Origin: an uncultured Ligilactobacillus sp.
GTDB lineage: Bacteria > Bacillota > Bacilli > Lactobacillales > Lactobacillaceae
Reading direction: 5' to 3'
NCBI GenBank assembly: GCA_934215475.1
Contig: CAKPZY010000006.1
Location: 4,760 to 68,759 of the forward strand
Length of the DNA stretch: 64,000 nucleotides
The notes under the pieces: generated by a model
What the model was told of the DNA's origin: nothing
The model's input: only the letters and a program-made list of their open reading frames with translations
Database searches by the model: none
Position numbers and translations under genes: made by a program
Shown here: one piece after another, positions 57,535-64,000 of the stretch
Layout: the number at the start of each line of letters is the position of its first letter
How positions within the stretch are numbered: the stretch's first letter is position 1

Positions 57535-58872
57535 TTATTTATCCTCCATAGTCTTAATAATTCGTGCCTGTGCAATGCCATCAGCCAAATGTATTTTAAC
57601 TATGCCATCGACATGCAATGCCCCAACACTTTTCACTATTTGACCATTTTGACTAACGTATGAAAAACCGCGCCCCATTATTGCCAACGGACTTAAGTCG
57701 TTCAAGTGATTGATATCTTGAGTTAAGCGATTGTGTTGTTTTGTCAGGTACTGTGTTAAGTTCTTTTGCAACTCACGAGTATCGTCGAAAAGAGATGACT
57801 TTAGATCCCGCACGCGAGGTGTCAAGTCAACCACCCGCAAACGACTGTTTAATTGCAACTCAGCTTTTTGTGCTTGCGCTATTTTATGTTGAAAAGCAGC
57901 ATCCAGCTTAGAATTTAAAAAATCTAATTTTTGAATATATCCTTCATACAACCGATTTGGCGTTCTAAAAATGTATGAACTTGTTAATTGGGACACCTGC
58001 TGTTCACTTTTGCGTAATTGTGACTTCAAAGCTTGAATCAAGCGCAACCGTTGCTGTTTAAGTTTCAAAATTTCATCTGCACGGACAGGAGTCGCCAACT
58101 CTGCTGCTGCCGTAGGTGTGGCAGCCCGCAGATCAGAAACAAGATCAGCAATAGTTGTATCAGTCTCATGCCCAACCGAAGAGATTACCGGAATTTCAGT
58201 TGCAGCTATGGCTCGAGCTACTTTCTCTTCATTAAAAGGCCACAGATCTTCGATCGATCCGCCCCCCCGGCCAATGATCAAAACATCAAAATCATGATAT
58301 GCTGCGACTTCCTTGATCCGCCCCACTAATGAATCAGCAGCTTTTTCGCCTTGAACTACGGCGGGAAACAAGACTAATTGTACGATTGGATAACGACGCC
58401 TTACTGTGGTGATAATATCACGAATCACTGCCCCGGATGGGCTTGTGATCACGGCAATTTTCTTTGGAAAATGTGGGACCGGCTTTTTGGCTACAGAAAA
58501 TAAACCTTCATTAGCCAATTTCTTTTTTAACTGTTCATATGCTTCGTATAGGGCGCCAACTCCGTCTGGCTGCATGCTTTCAATGTTTATCTGATATGTA
58601 CCATTAGGCTCGTAGAGATCGATCCGTCCAACTACTAAAACTTTCATACCCTCTTCAGGAACAAATTTGACATGTTTGAAATTGGAGCTAAACATTACAG
58701 CATCAATTTTAGCTTGGTCATCTTTTAAACTGAAGTACTGATGTCTGGGTCTTAAACGAAAATTTGAAATTTCACCTGTTAAAAAAACTCTCTGCAAATA
58801 AGGATCTACTACAAATTTGCGATGTAAGTAACGGGTCAAGGCAGTAACTGTTAGATATTTATCTTTGTCCAA
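57535..58872 (-). CDS. xseA: Exodeoxyribonuclease VII large subunit
   Basis: Degrades single-stranded DNA with XseB. N-terminal OB fold (about residues 10-105, with [17 protein letters not shown]), then the catalytic domain with [23 protein letters not shown] and [10 protein letters not shown], and a C-terminal helical part. The start is a TTG at 58872, eight bases after AGGAGG; no ATG fits. It overlaps the end of folD by 14 bp. Length 445 is typical. Confidence 0.95.
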   Translation of the reverse strand: MDKDKYLTVTALTRYLHRKFVVDPYLQRVFLTGEISNFRLRPRHQYFSLKDDQAKIDAVMFSSNFKHVKFVPEEGMKVLVVGRIDLYEPNGTYQINIESMQPDGVGALYEAYEQLKKKLANEGLFSVAKKPVPHFPKKIAVITSPSGAVIRDIITTVRRRYPIVQLVLFPAVVQGEKAADSLVGRIKEVAAYHDFDVLIIGRGGGSIEDLWPFNEEKVARAIAATEIPVISSVGHETDTTIADLVSDLRAATPTAAAELATPVRADEILKLKQQRLRLIQALKSQLRKSEQQVSQLTSSYIFRTPNRLYEGYIQKLDFLNSKLDAAFQHKIAQAQKAELQLNSRLRVVDLTPRVRDLKSSLFDDTRELQKNLTQYLTKQHNRLTQDINHLNDLSPLAIMGRGFSYVSQNGQIVKSVGALHVDGIVKIHLADGIAQARIIKTMEDK

Positions 58873-59719
58873 GCACCACGCCTCCTTTAGCCAACTCAAT
58901 AGTTTGTTTCATTAGCATCACACTAGTCATCGGGCCAACACCTCCAGGGACAGGAGTCAAAAAACCAGCGCGTCCTAACGCCTGTTCTTGACAAACATCA
59001 CCAACTAATTTTCCATTAGGATCTCGGTTGATACCAACATCCACAACAACAGCGCCTGGTTTGATATATTCCTGGGTTATTATTTGTGGTCGACCGGTGG
59101 CTACTACTAGAATATCAGCAGTCTTGGTAATTTGTGCGAGCTGCTTAGTTTTACTATGCGCAATCGTGATCGTCGCATCGGCATTTAACAGCATTGCCGC
59201 TAACGGACGACCGACGATCGTACTCCTCCCGACTATCACGGCTTCTTTTCCTGCAGGGTCGATCTGATATTCTTTGAACAGCTCCATGATGCCGGCGGGT
59301 GTACATGGAACAGGCCCTGGATCATCCATAAACAACCGGCCAATGTTAAACGGATGAAAGCCATCGACATCCTTAGCAGGTAAAATGGTCTCCATGATCT
59401 TTTTAGCCCTTAACTGCCTAGGAAGAGGTAATTCAACTAAGATCCCGCTGATCAGCGGATCATTGTTAAACTCCTTGATCTGAGCGATAACAGCTCCTTC
59501 ACTTGAGGTCTCCGGCAATATAGCATCTACTGTTTTGATGCCAATTCTGGCAGCCAATTTCCGTTTACTGTTAAAATAGACTTGGCTGGCTGGATCTTCA
59601 CCGACCATCAAGACGGCCAGTGTAGGTACAATACCCTTCTTCTTTATTAGATCAACTTCTGATTTTAAAGTTTGGCGAAACTTACCCGCAAGCTTTTTCC
59701 CATCCAGCAATACTGTCAT
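58859..59719 (-). CDS. folD: Methylenetetrahydrofolate dehydrogenase/cyclohydrolase
   Basis: Bifunctional enzyme that turns 5,10-methylene-THF into 10-formyl-THF. The 286 residues have YFNSKRKLAARIGI with the catalytic Lys, PLPRQL, KDVDGFHPFN and the NADP motif VGRSTIVGRPLA. PVPGGVGPMT near the end is a FolD signature. The ATG is preceded by GAGGTAAT. Complements fhs at 17-19 kb, giving two routes to 10-formyl-THF. It is followed by xseA. Confidence 0.96.
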   Translation of the reverse strand: MTVLLDGKKLAGKFRQTLKSEVDLIKKKGIVPTLAVLMVGEDPASQVYFNSKRKLAARIGIKTVDAILPETSSEGAVIAQIKEFNNDPLISGILVELPLPRQLRAKKIMETILPAKDVDGFHPFNIGRLFMDDPGPVPCTPAGIMELFKEYQIDPAGKEAVIVGRSTIVGRPLAAMLLNADATITIAHSKTKQLAQITKTADILVVATGRPQIITQEYIKPGAVVVDVGINRDPNGKLVGDVCQEQALGRAGFLTPVPGGVGPMTSVMLMKQTIELAKGGVVLGQR

Positions 59720-59838
59720 TTTATTACCTCACGAAAATTATTTACTCTTAATTTTAGCACATCACTTACTACAAAACTAATGGTAGAAACACCAAATCAT
59801 AAATCAGTAAAAAAGATTTTAAGAAGTGTTATAGCTGC

Positions 59839-59878
59839 AAATAAAAAAACCTAAGCAGCCTGTGCACTACTTAAGCTC
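59839..59878 (-). terminator. Terminator of nusB
   Basis: On the minus strand TAAGTAG pairs with CTGCTTA (one G-U) and is followed by TTTTTTT, just after the nusB stop. The stem is weak. Confidence 0.5.
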
Positions 59879-59887
59879 TGTATAATT

Positions 59888-60289
59888 TTATAAGAAATTG
59901 GACAAGACACCATTAATAAAACGCCGTGACTGATCATCAGAAAAAACTTTGGCAAGTTCTAAAGCTTCGTCCAAAGCCACTTTGTTGGGCACTTGGTCTT
60001 GAAACTTCATTTCATAGACAGCAACTCGTAAGATCAACAGATCCGTCTTATTTAAGCGGTCGAGTGACCAATTAGTGTTCAAGTGCTTAGCAATCAATGG
60101 ATCTAATTCAACTTGATGTTGACTGACTCCTTGCACTAATGTCCACATATATTCTGGAATCGATTCCTCGCCAAATTCTTCTTTGGAAATTTGCCGACAA
60201 ACTTCAGTTGGGTTGGCATCTAAATTACTTTGGATGGCAAATAATGCCTGGAAAGCTCCTTGACGTATCTTGTGCCTTGCTAAAGTCAT
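59888..60289 (-). CDS. nusB: Transcription antitermination factor NusB
   Basis: Binds boxA with S10 and supports rRNA antitermination. The 133 residues have ARHKIRQGAFQALFAIQ at the N-terminus and NKVALDEALELAKVFSDDQSRRFINGVLSN near the C-terminus, the family signature. It overlaps the upstream Asp23 gene by one base. Between that gene and folD. Confidence 0.96.
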   Translation of the reverse strand: MTLARHKIRQGAFQALFAIQSNLDANPTEVCRQISKEEFGEESIPEYMWTLVQGVSQHQVELDPLIAKHLNTNWSLDRLNKTDLLILRVAVYEMKFQDQVPNKVALDEALELAKVFSDDQSRRFINGVLSNFL

Positions 60290-60720
60290 TACTTTTTTCC
60301 CTCTTTTTTATCACCAAAAACATTATTGGGGTCGACCGTCGCTTCCTGTTTTTCAGGTACTACGCCTTGGACGTGAATATCAACAGCCGCCAGCTTTATC
60401 CCTGTCATAAACAGGACTTGCTGAACTACCTTATCTTGAATTGCGGCAGCCACTTTGGGTACTGATATGCCATAATTCAAAAAAACATTGACATCGACTT
60501 TCAGCTCGCTTTGAGCAGCTGCTAGCTTAACGCCTTGTTTACGATCCTGGCGGCCAAAAAGCTTTGAAAAACTATTGGCAATTGAACCACGCATAGAATA
60601 GACTCCCTCAACTTCGCTAGCTGCGATGCCTATGATCACCTCGACGACCTCGGGAGCGATCTTGATCTCCCCTAAATTTGGCTCTTTACTGGCCAAGACA
60701 ATGTTATTTTCCTCTGACAT
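60289..60720 (-). CDS. yqhY: Asp23/Gls24 family protein (YqhY)
   Basis: A 143-residue Asp23-family protein: GEIKIAPEVVEVIIGIAASEVEGV and VDVNVFLNYGISVPKVAAAIQDKV are the two conserved blocks. B. subtilis YqhY is required for balanced acetyl-CoA carboxylase activity. I use ATG 60720 (MSEENNIV), seven bases after GGGAGGG, not the upstream TTG. It is in one operon with efp upstream (20 bp) and nusB downstream, as in B. subtilis. Confidence 0.92.
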   Translation of the reverse strand: MSEENNIVLASKEPNLGEIKIAPEVVEVIIGIAASEVEGVYSMRGSIANSFSKLFGRQDRKQGVKLAAAQSELKVDVNVFLNYGISVPKVAAAIQDKVVQQVLFMTGIKLAAVDIHVQGVVPEKQEATVDPNNVFGDKKEGKK

Positions 60721-60740
60721 TACTAAACCCTCCCTTGACA

Positions 60741-61298
60741 TTACGCACGGGAAATGTACGTGCCATCGACTGTATTGATCGTCAAAGTATCTCCTGCATT
60801 AACAAAAAAGGGAACTTGTACCACTAACCCTGTTTCCATAGTTGCCGGCTTAGAGCCCCCAGAAGCAGTATCTCCCTTGATGCCAGGTTCTGTTGACGAA
60901 ACAACCAGGTCAACAGTATTTGGTAATTCTACCCCAAGTGTCTCAGAATCGTGCATGATAATACTTACGACCATGTTTTCTTTCAAAAATTTCAATTCAT
61001 CTTGGATTTTTTCCGCCGGCAGCTCCAATTGCTCAAACGTGGTAGTATCCATAAAGACGTAATTTGAGCCATCTGCATAAAGATACTGCATCTTTTTGCG
61101 ATCTATCTGAGCCTGGTTGATCTTCTCACCGCCACGAAATGTCTTATCTTGAAGAGCACCCGTACGCAGATTCTTTAACTTAGATCTTACAAAAGCTGGG
61201 CCCTTTCCTGGTTTGACATGTTGAAAATCGATGACCTTCCATAACTCACCATTGAGCTCAACAGTTAAACCAGTTTTAAAATTGTTTACTGAAATCAT
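60741..61298 (-). CDS. efp: Elongation factor P
   Basis: Rescues ribosomes stalled at polyproline. The 185 residues form three domains (KOW-like, OB, OB). Lys32 lies at the tip of the loop [10 protein letters not shown], the site modified with aminopentanol in B. subtilis. The C-terminus ends with [17 protein letters not shown], typical. Start ATG with AAGGAGG. It heads the efp-yqhY-nusB operon and is followed after 20 bp. Confidence 0.97.
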   Translation of the reverse strand: MISVNNFKTGLTVELNGELWKVIDFQHVKPGKGPAFVRSKLKNLRTGALQDKTFRGGEKINQAQIDRKKMQYLYADGSNYVFMDTTTFEQLELPAEKIQDELKFLKENMVVSIIMHDSETLGVELPNTVDLVVSSTEPGIKGDTASGGSKPATMETGLVVQVPFFVNAGDTLTINTVDGTYISRA

Positions 61299-61473
61299 GT
61301 TTATAAAATCCTCCTTGGCAGTTTATTATTCAATTATCTGAAATATTGTACCATTGTGAAGTTCAAAAACTATTACACTTTATTTTTACGTGGATCTAAA
61401 GCTTTGTCAAGCAACGCATAATAAATTATTGGCTTTCATATTTATCATTAATATATTATGCTCACAATACTCA

Positions 61474-62535
61474 CTAAAGCTCTAAAAATGGCTTATCAGC
61501 TTTGGTCAAAACCTCATATCCCGAAGGTGTCACAAGAACGTCATCTTCGATCCTGACACCACCGACACCAGGAACGTAGATGCCTGGTTCGATCGTAATG
61601 ACTTGACCAGGTTTCATTACATCCGGATATCTTTTGCCAACATTCGGGAGTTCATGAATACCCAAGCCTATCCCATGACCCATGCCGTGGTTAAAGTACT
61701 TCCCGTATCCAGCCCGTTCGATCAGTGAACGGCCAACATCATCCAAATGTGCACCGCTTACACCAGGAGCAACCGCTGCAATCGTTGCCTGTTGCGCTGC
61801 TAAAACTATTTGGTAGATTTTTTTAACTTGGTCATTTTGTTTACCAAACCCAAATGTCCGTGTCACATCTGAAGTATAACCAGCAACAAAATAACCAAAA
61901 TCAAGCGTGATCAGATCACCTGGCCGGAGCTTTCGCGCAGTTGCCGTTCCATGAGGCCAAGTGGTATGTTCGCCGCTTGCCAGGATCGTTTCAAAAGATT
62001 GCGCGAAGGCGCCATGCGTTTTCATGTAATGATCCAAATTATTTGCGACATCTAACTCCGTTTGACCAGGAGCAATATTTTTTATTACGTAGTCAAAACC
62101 CTCATCGGCCAAAGAACAGCTGTTGCTGATCAATTTGATCTCGTCTGGATCCTTAACAGATCTAAGTTCTTCGATCAGACCATTAAAAGGTACAATGTCA
62201 CAAATAGCTGTTTCGTCTAACACATCATAAGAGCAATAAGCAAGCGTATCCTCAAACCCGATGGCAGCTAAATGTGCCTGATTGGCAAGCACACACGCCT
62301 CTTCTAAATAATTACGAGTGATCACAGCCTGCCAATCAGCGTTTTTTACTTTGATCTGCTCTTCAAATCTTGAATCAGTGAGTAAATATTTGTTAGACTC
62401 AGTGATCAGCAAAACACCGTCATCACCGGTAAAATTACTGAGGTAATAGATATTAACGGGATCAGTTACTAAGAAACCATCGATTTTTAATTGTGAAAAT
62501 TTAGCCCGCAAAGCATCAACTCGCTTATTTGTCAA
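61474..62535 (-). CDS. pepP: Xaa-Pro dipeptidase (M24B peptidase)
   Basis: A 353-residue pita-bread metallopeptidase that cuts X-Pro bonds. Creatinase N-domain (1-125), then the metal centre: Asp in LDFGYFVAG and SDVTRTFGFG, His in NHGMGHGIGLGIHELP, Glu in TIEPGIYVPG and VRIEDDVLV. Start codon TTG, AAAGGTG about ten bases before it. The gene precedes efp, as in B. subtilis (yqhT-efp). Exact cut, aminopeptidase P or prolidase, is open. Confidence 0.93.
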   Translation of the reverse strand: MTNKRVDALRAKFSQLKIDGFLVTDPVNIYYLSNFTGDDGVLLITESNKYLLTDSRFEEQIKVKNADWQAVITRNYLEEACVLANQAHLAAIGFEDTLAYCSYDVLDETAICDIVPFNGLIEELRSVKDPDEIKLISNSCSLADEGFDYVIKNIAPGQTELDVANNLDHYMKTHGAFAQSFETILASGEHTTWPHGTATARKLRPGDLITLDFGYFVAGYTSDVTRTFGFGKQNDQVKKIYQIVLAAQQATIAAVAPGVSGAHLDDVGRSLIERAGYGKYFNHGMGHGIGLGIHELPNVGKRYPDVMKPGQVITIEPGIYVPGVGGVRIEDDVLVTPSGYEVLTKADKPFLEL

Positions 62536-62652
62536 TCTTGATCACACCTTTCTTAAAATTTATTATAACTATACTAACTTGGTGATAATATATTCGGTCA
62601 GGCGTCTAAAAAGCATCTATCCCTACATGATAGATATTTGTTACCAAACCTG

Positions 62653-62684
62653 AAAAAAACCGGGACCCCCAAATGGAATCCCGG
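62653..62684 (-). terminator. Terminator of rpmA
   Basis: On the minus strand CCGGGA pairs with TCCCGG and is followed by seven T, 20 bp after the rpmA stop. Confidence 0.8.
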
Positions 62685-62702
62685 CATTCATAACGTTATG
62701 AA

Positions 62703-62987
62703 TTATTCTGCAACAGGGTAAACAGAAACTTGTTTCTTGTTACGCCCTTTACGTTCAAATTTTACGACACCTTCGATAGCTGCAAATAAAGTATCATCGC
62801 CGCCGATTTTAACGTTTACACCCGGATAAATATGGGTCCCACGCTGACGATATAAAATCGAACCGCTTGTGACAGTCTGACCATCAGCACGCTTAGCACC
62901 CAAACGCTTAGCTTTTGAGTCACGACCGTTGGAAGTCGAACCGCCACCTTTATGATGGGAGAAGAACTGTAAATTCATTAGCATCAT
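62703..62987 (-). CDS. rpmA: 50S ribosomal protein L27 with cleaved leader
   Basis: L27 reaches the peptidyl-transferase centre with its N-terminus. The 94 residues begin [24 protein letters not shown]. The Firmicutes leader ending in NLQFF is cut off by the protease Prp so that the new N-terminus can enter the ribosome. The ATG follows AGGAGGT at six bases. prp lies 11 bp upstream, in the operon rplU-prp-rpmA. Confidence 0.98.
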   Translation of the reverse strand: MMLMNLQFFSHHKGGGSTSNGRDSKAKRLGAKRADGQTVTSGSILYRQRGTHIYPGVNVKIGGDDTLFAAIEGVVKFERKGRNKKQVSVYPVAE

Positions 62988-62998
62988 CCAAACACCTC

Positions 62999-63331
62999 CT
63001 AAACTTGCTTATGTTCAATAATTAAATATTTTTGATAATTATCAGCAATACTGCTTAGTCCTAAATGTAAACTATTCAACAACAATTGCGCCGAATGATC
63101 CACATATTCAGATTTGTTGAGCGTTACTTTCAAATAACCGCCGTTTTCATCATCAGAAACTATCTGTGGTGAAACCGCAGCTAATTGTTCTAGGCTATTA
63201 ACAGTATTGATAGCTAAAGCAGAGACGGCAGCACATACAATATCATGTCCATACTCTCCAGAGTCCGCATGCCCTTGAAGTAAAAACCCGCACAATTCAT
63301 CACCTTCGTGTAAAAAATGTGCTCTGATCAT
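62999..63331 (-). CDS. prp: Ribosomal-processing cysteine protease Prp
   Basis: Cleaves the L27 leader. The 110 residues (YsxB type) have the catalytic His in [11 protein letters not shown] (about residue 21) and the nucleophile Cys in [11 protein letters not shown] (about 33). It lies between rplU and rpmA, as in B. subtilis and S. aureus. Its 25-base distance from rplU suggests one transcript. Confidence 0.96.
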   Translation of the reverse strand: MIRAHFLHEGDELCGFLLQGHADSGEYGHDIVCAAVSALAINTVNSLEQLAAVSPQIVSDDENGGYLKVTLNKSEYVDHSAQLLLNSLHLGLSSIADNYQKYLIIEHKQV

Positions 63332-63355
63332 TGATCATGCAACTCCTTAACTGCT

Positions 63356-63664
63356 TTAAGCATTAATGGCATCAATAACCACTTTAGTGTATGGCTGACG
63401 ATGACCCTGTTTAGTATGAGAATGCTTCTTAGGTTTATACTTAAAAGTAACCACCTTTTTCTCACGCCCCTGTTTTTCAACAGTTCCTGTAACACTGGCA
63501 CCATCAACAACAGGTGTTCCAATTGCAGTCTTTTCACCGCCAATTAAAACAACTTCATCGAACGTGACCTTGTCACCTGCGTTCGCAGCTAACTTTTCAA
63601 CAAAGATCGTTTGACCGGCTTCAACTTTGTATTGTTTGCCGCCAGTTTTAATAATTGCGTACAT
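63356..63664 (-). CDS. rplU: 50S ribosomal protein L21
   Basis: Binds 23S rRNA. The 102-residue protein begins [20 protein letters not shown], and [21 protein letters not shown] is the C-terminal signature. I start at ATG 63664, seven bases after GGAGGTG; the longer frame with MRRRCT has no support. It heads the rplU-prp-rpmA operon, with the promoter at 63787-63815 and a leader of about 115 bases that may be the L21 leader. Confidence 0.98.
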   Translation of the reverse strand: MYAIIKTGGKQYKVEAGQTIFVEKLAANAGDKVTFDEVVLIGGEKTAIGTPVVDGASVTGTVEKQGREKKVVTFKYKPKKHSHTKQGHRQPYTKVVIDAINA

Positions 63665-63786
63665 ACATGTGCACCTCCTTCTCAATGACTTAGACTCGCC
63701 GTAATGTAGTGACCCAGAACAACTGGGTGCTTAAATGACTTAAAACGTGCGGTTGTAGTTGTGACATGCACAAGTACAACATAAGT
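63665..63786 (-). promoter_or_regulatory. Leader of rplU, candidate L21 leader RNA
   Basis: Between the promoter and rplU the minus strand holds the hairpin ACCCAG-TTGTT-CTGGGT (complement of 63712-63728), and ATGACTTA occurs twice around it (plus strand about 63686 and 63735). Firmicutes have a conserved L21 leader at this place that is thought to be regulated by L21. I cannot confirm the fold. Confidence 0.4.
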
Positions 63787-63815
63787 ATGTTACCAGAAAA
63801 GCAGTTGTCAGTCAA
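63787..63815 (-). promoter_or_regulatory. Promoter of rplU-prp-rpmA
   Basis: On the minus strand TTGACT (complement of 63810-63815) and TAACAT (complement of 63787-63792) with 17 bases between. Confidence 0.7.
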
Positions 63816-63880
63816 TCTTTTTTTGCAGTTACCAAACCGTTCATAAATGCCTAAAAATCAGGGACAGCTCAAAATTGTAT

Positions 63881-63910
63881 TTGACATAATCTTGCTATCT
63901 ATCCTATAAT
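63881..63910 (+). promoter_or_regulatory. Promoter of the tRNA-Arg gene
   Basis: TTGACA (63881-63886) and TATAAT (63905-63910), both consensus, 18 bases apart; the tRNA begins 12 bases after the -10 box. Confidence 0.9.
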
Positions 63911-63922
63911 ATATTTTGTTTC

Positions 63923-63996
63923 GGTTCGGTAGCTCAGCTGGATAGAGCATCCGCCTTCTAAGCGGATTGTCGAGAGTTCGAATCTCTCCCGAATCA
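63923..63996 (+). tRNA. trnR: tRNA-Arg, anticodon TCT
   Basis: A 74-base cloverleaf: acceptor GGTTCGG with CCGAATC (one G-U), D-arm GCTC/GAGC, anticodon stem TCCGC/GCGGA with loop CTTCTAA, so the anticodon is TCT, reading AGA/AGG. T-arm GAGAG/CTCTC with TTCGAAT. No CCA is encoded, as common in Firmicutes. It follows a consensus promoter at the right edge. Confidence 0.97.
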
Positions 63997-64000
63997 TAAT

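Noticed and set aside
1-64000. Mobile elements, prophage genes or CRISPR arrays
   Set aside because: No transposase, integrase, phage structural protein, regular spacer-repeat array or att-like repeat was seen.

Overview
The window is 64 kb of core chromosome from a low-GC Gram-positive bacterium of the order Lactobacillales, most likely a member of Lactobacillaceae. The evidence is a complete mevalonate-pathway isoprenoid cluster, a pyr operon in the order R-P-B-C-Aa-Ab-D-F-E with PyrR attenuators, a class C69 dipeptidase, an EbsA-like protein, frequent TTG start codons behind strong AGGAGG-type ribosome binding sites, a tRNA without encoded CCA, and gene order shared with Bacillus subtilis over long stretches. 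The species cannot be named from the sequence. I see no prophage, insertion sequence, CRISPR array or plasmid function.

Left end (1-4.7 kb): a cut-off PLP aminotransferase, a DeoR-type regulator, a manganese-dependent pyrophosphatase and a LysR regulator, followed by a 720-bp non-coding stretch with an inverted repeat and a possible gene remnant. From 4.7 to 16 kb lies the pyrimidine operon on the minus strand, read from a promoter at about 16.04 kb through PyrR-controlled attenuators in front of pyrR and uraA to a terminator at 4.67 kb. Upstream are rluD and lspA (16-17.4 kb), then fhs, an EbsA-like gene, a THUMP methyltransferase, RNase P RNA, gpsB and ypsA (17.5-22.5 kb).

From 22.8 kb recU and ponA run on the plus strand and meet nth, dnaD, asnS, aspB, a TseB-like gene and dinG on the minus strand (26-33.6 kb). 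After a 530-bp spacer the four-gene operon mvk-mvaD-mvaK2-fni (34.1-38.2 kb) makes IPP and DMAPP. The polyprenyl synthase ispA at 57 kb uses these products, and the undecaprenyl carrier made from them serves the wall synthesis to which ponA and gpsB belong. From 38 to 47 kb is a mixed stretch: RsmF-type methyltransferase, an orphan MacB/FtsX-like membrane protein, a SufT/MIP18 protein with an esterase, a HAD phosphatase, lysA, pepD and a degenerate metallo-beta-lactamase-fold protein.

From 47 to 49 kb are tsf and rpsB, followed by a decayed D-lactate dehydrogenase pseudogene (49.07-49.74 kb), the clearest broken gene of the window. Then come a GIY-YIG protein with its tRNA methyltransferase, plsC, yneF, ynzC, and lexA with a LexA box. 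From 53 to 61 kb runs the classical cluster recN-argR-tlyA-ispA-xseB-xseA-folD-nusB-yqhY-efp, followed by an M24 peptidase. The right end holds rpmA-prp-rplU, in which the L27 leader is processed by Prp, and a tRNA-Arg(TCT) on the plus strand.

No clearly new multi-gene system is visible. The items most worth a second look are the LdhD pseudogene, the Glu-to-Asp change in the CarA catalytic triad, PyrD of class 1B without pyrK, the degenerate MBL-fold protein, the orphan MacB-like protein, and the spacer at 4.0-4.7 kb. Start positions given here often lie a few codons inside the longest open frame; the reason is stated in each entry.
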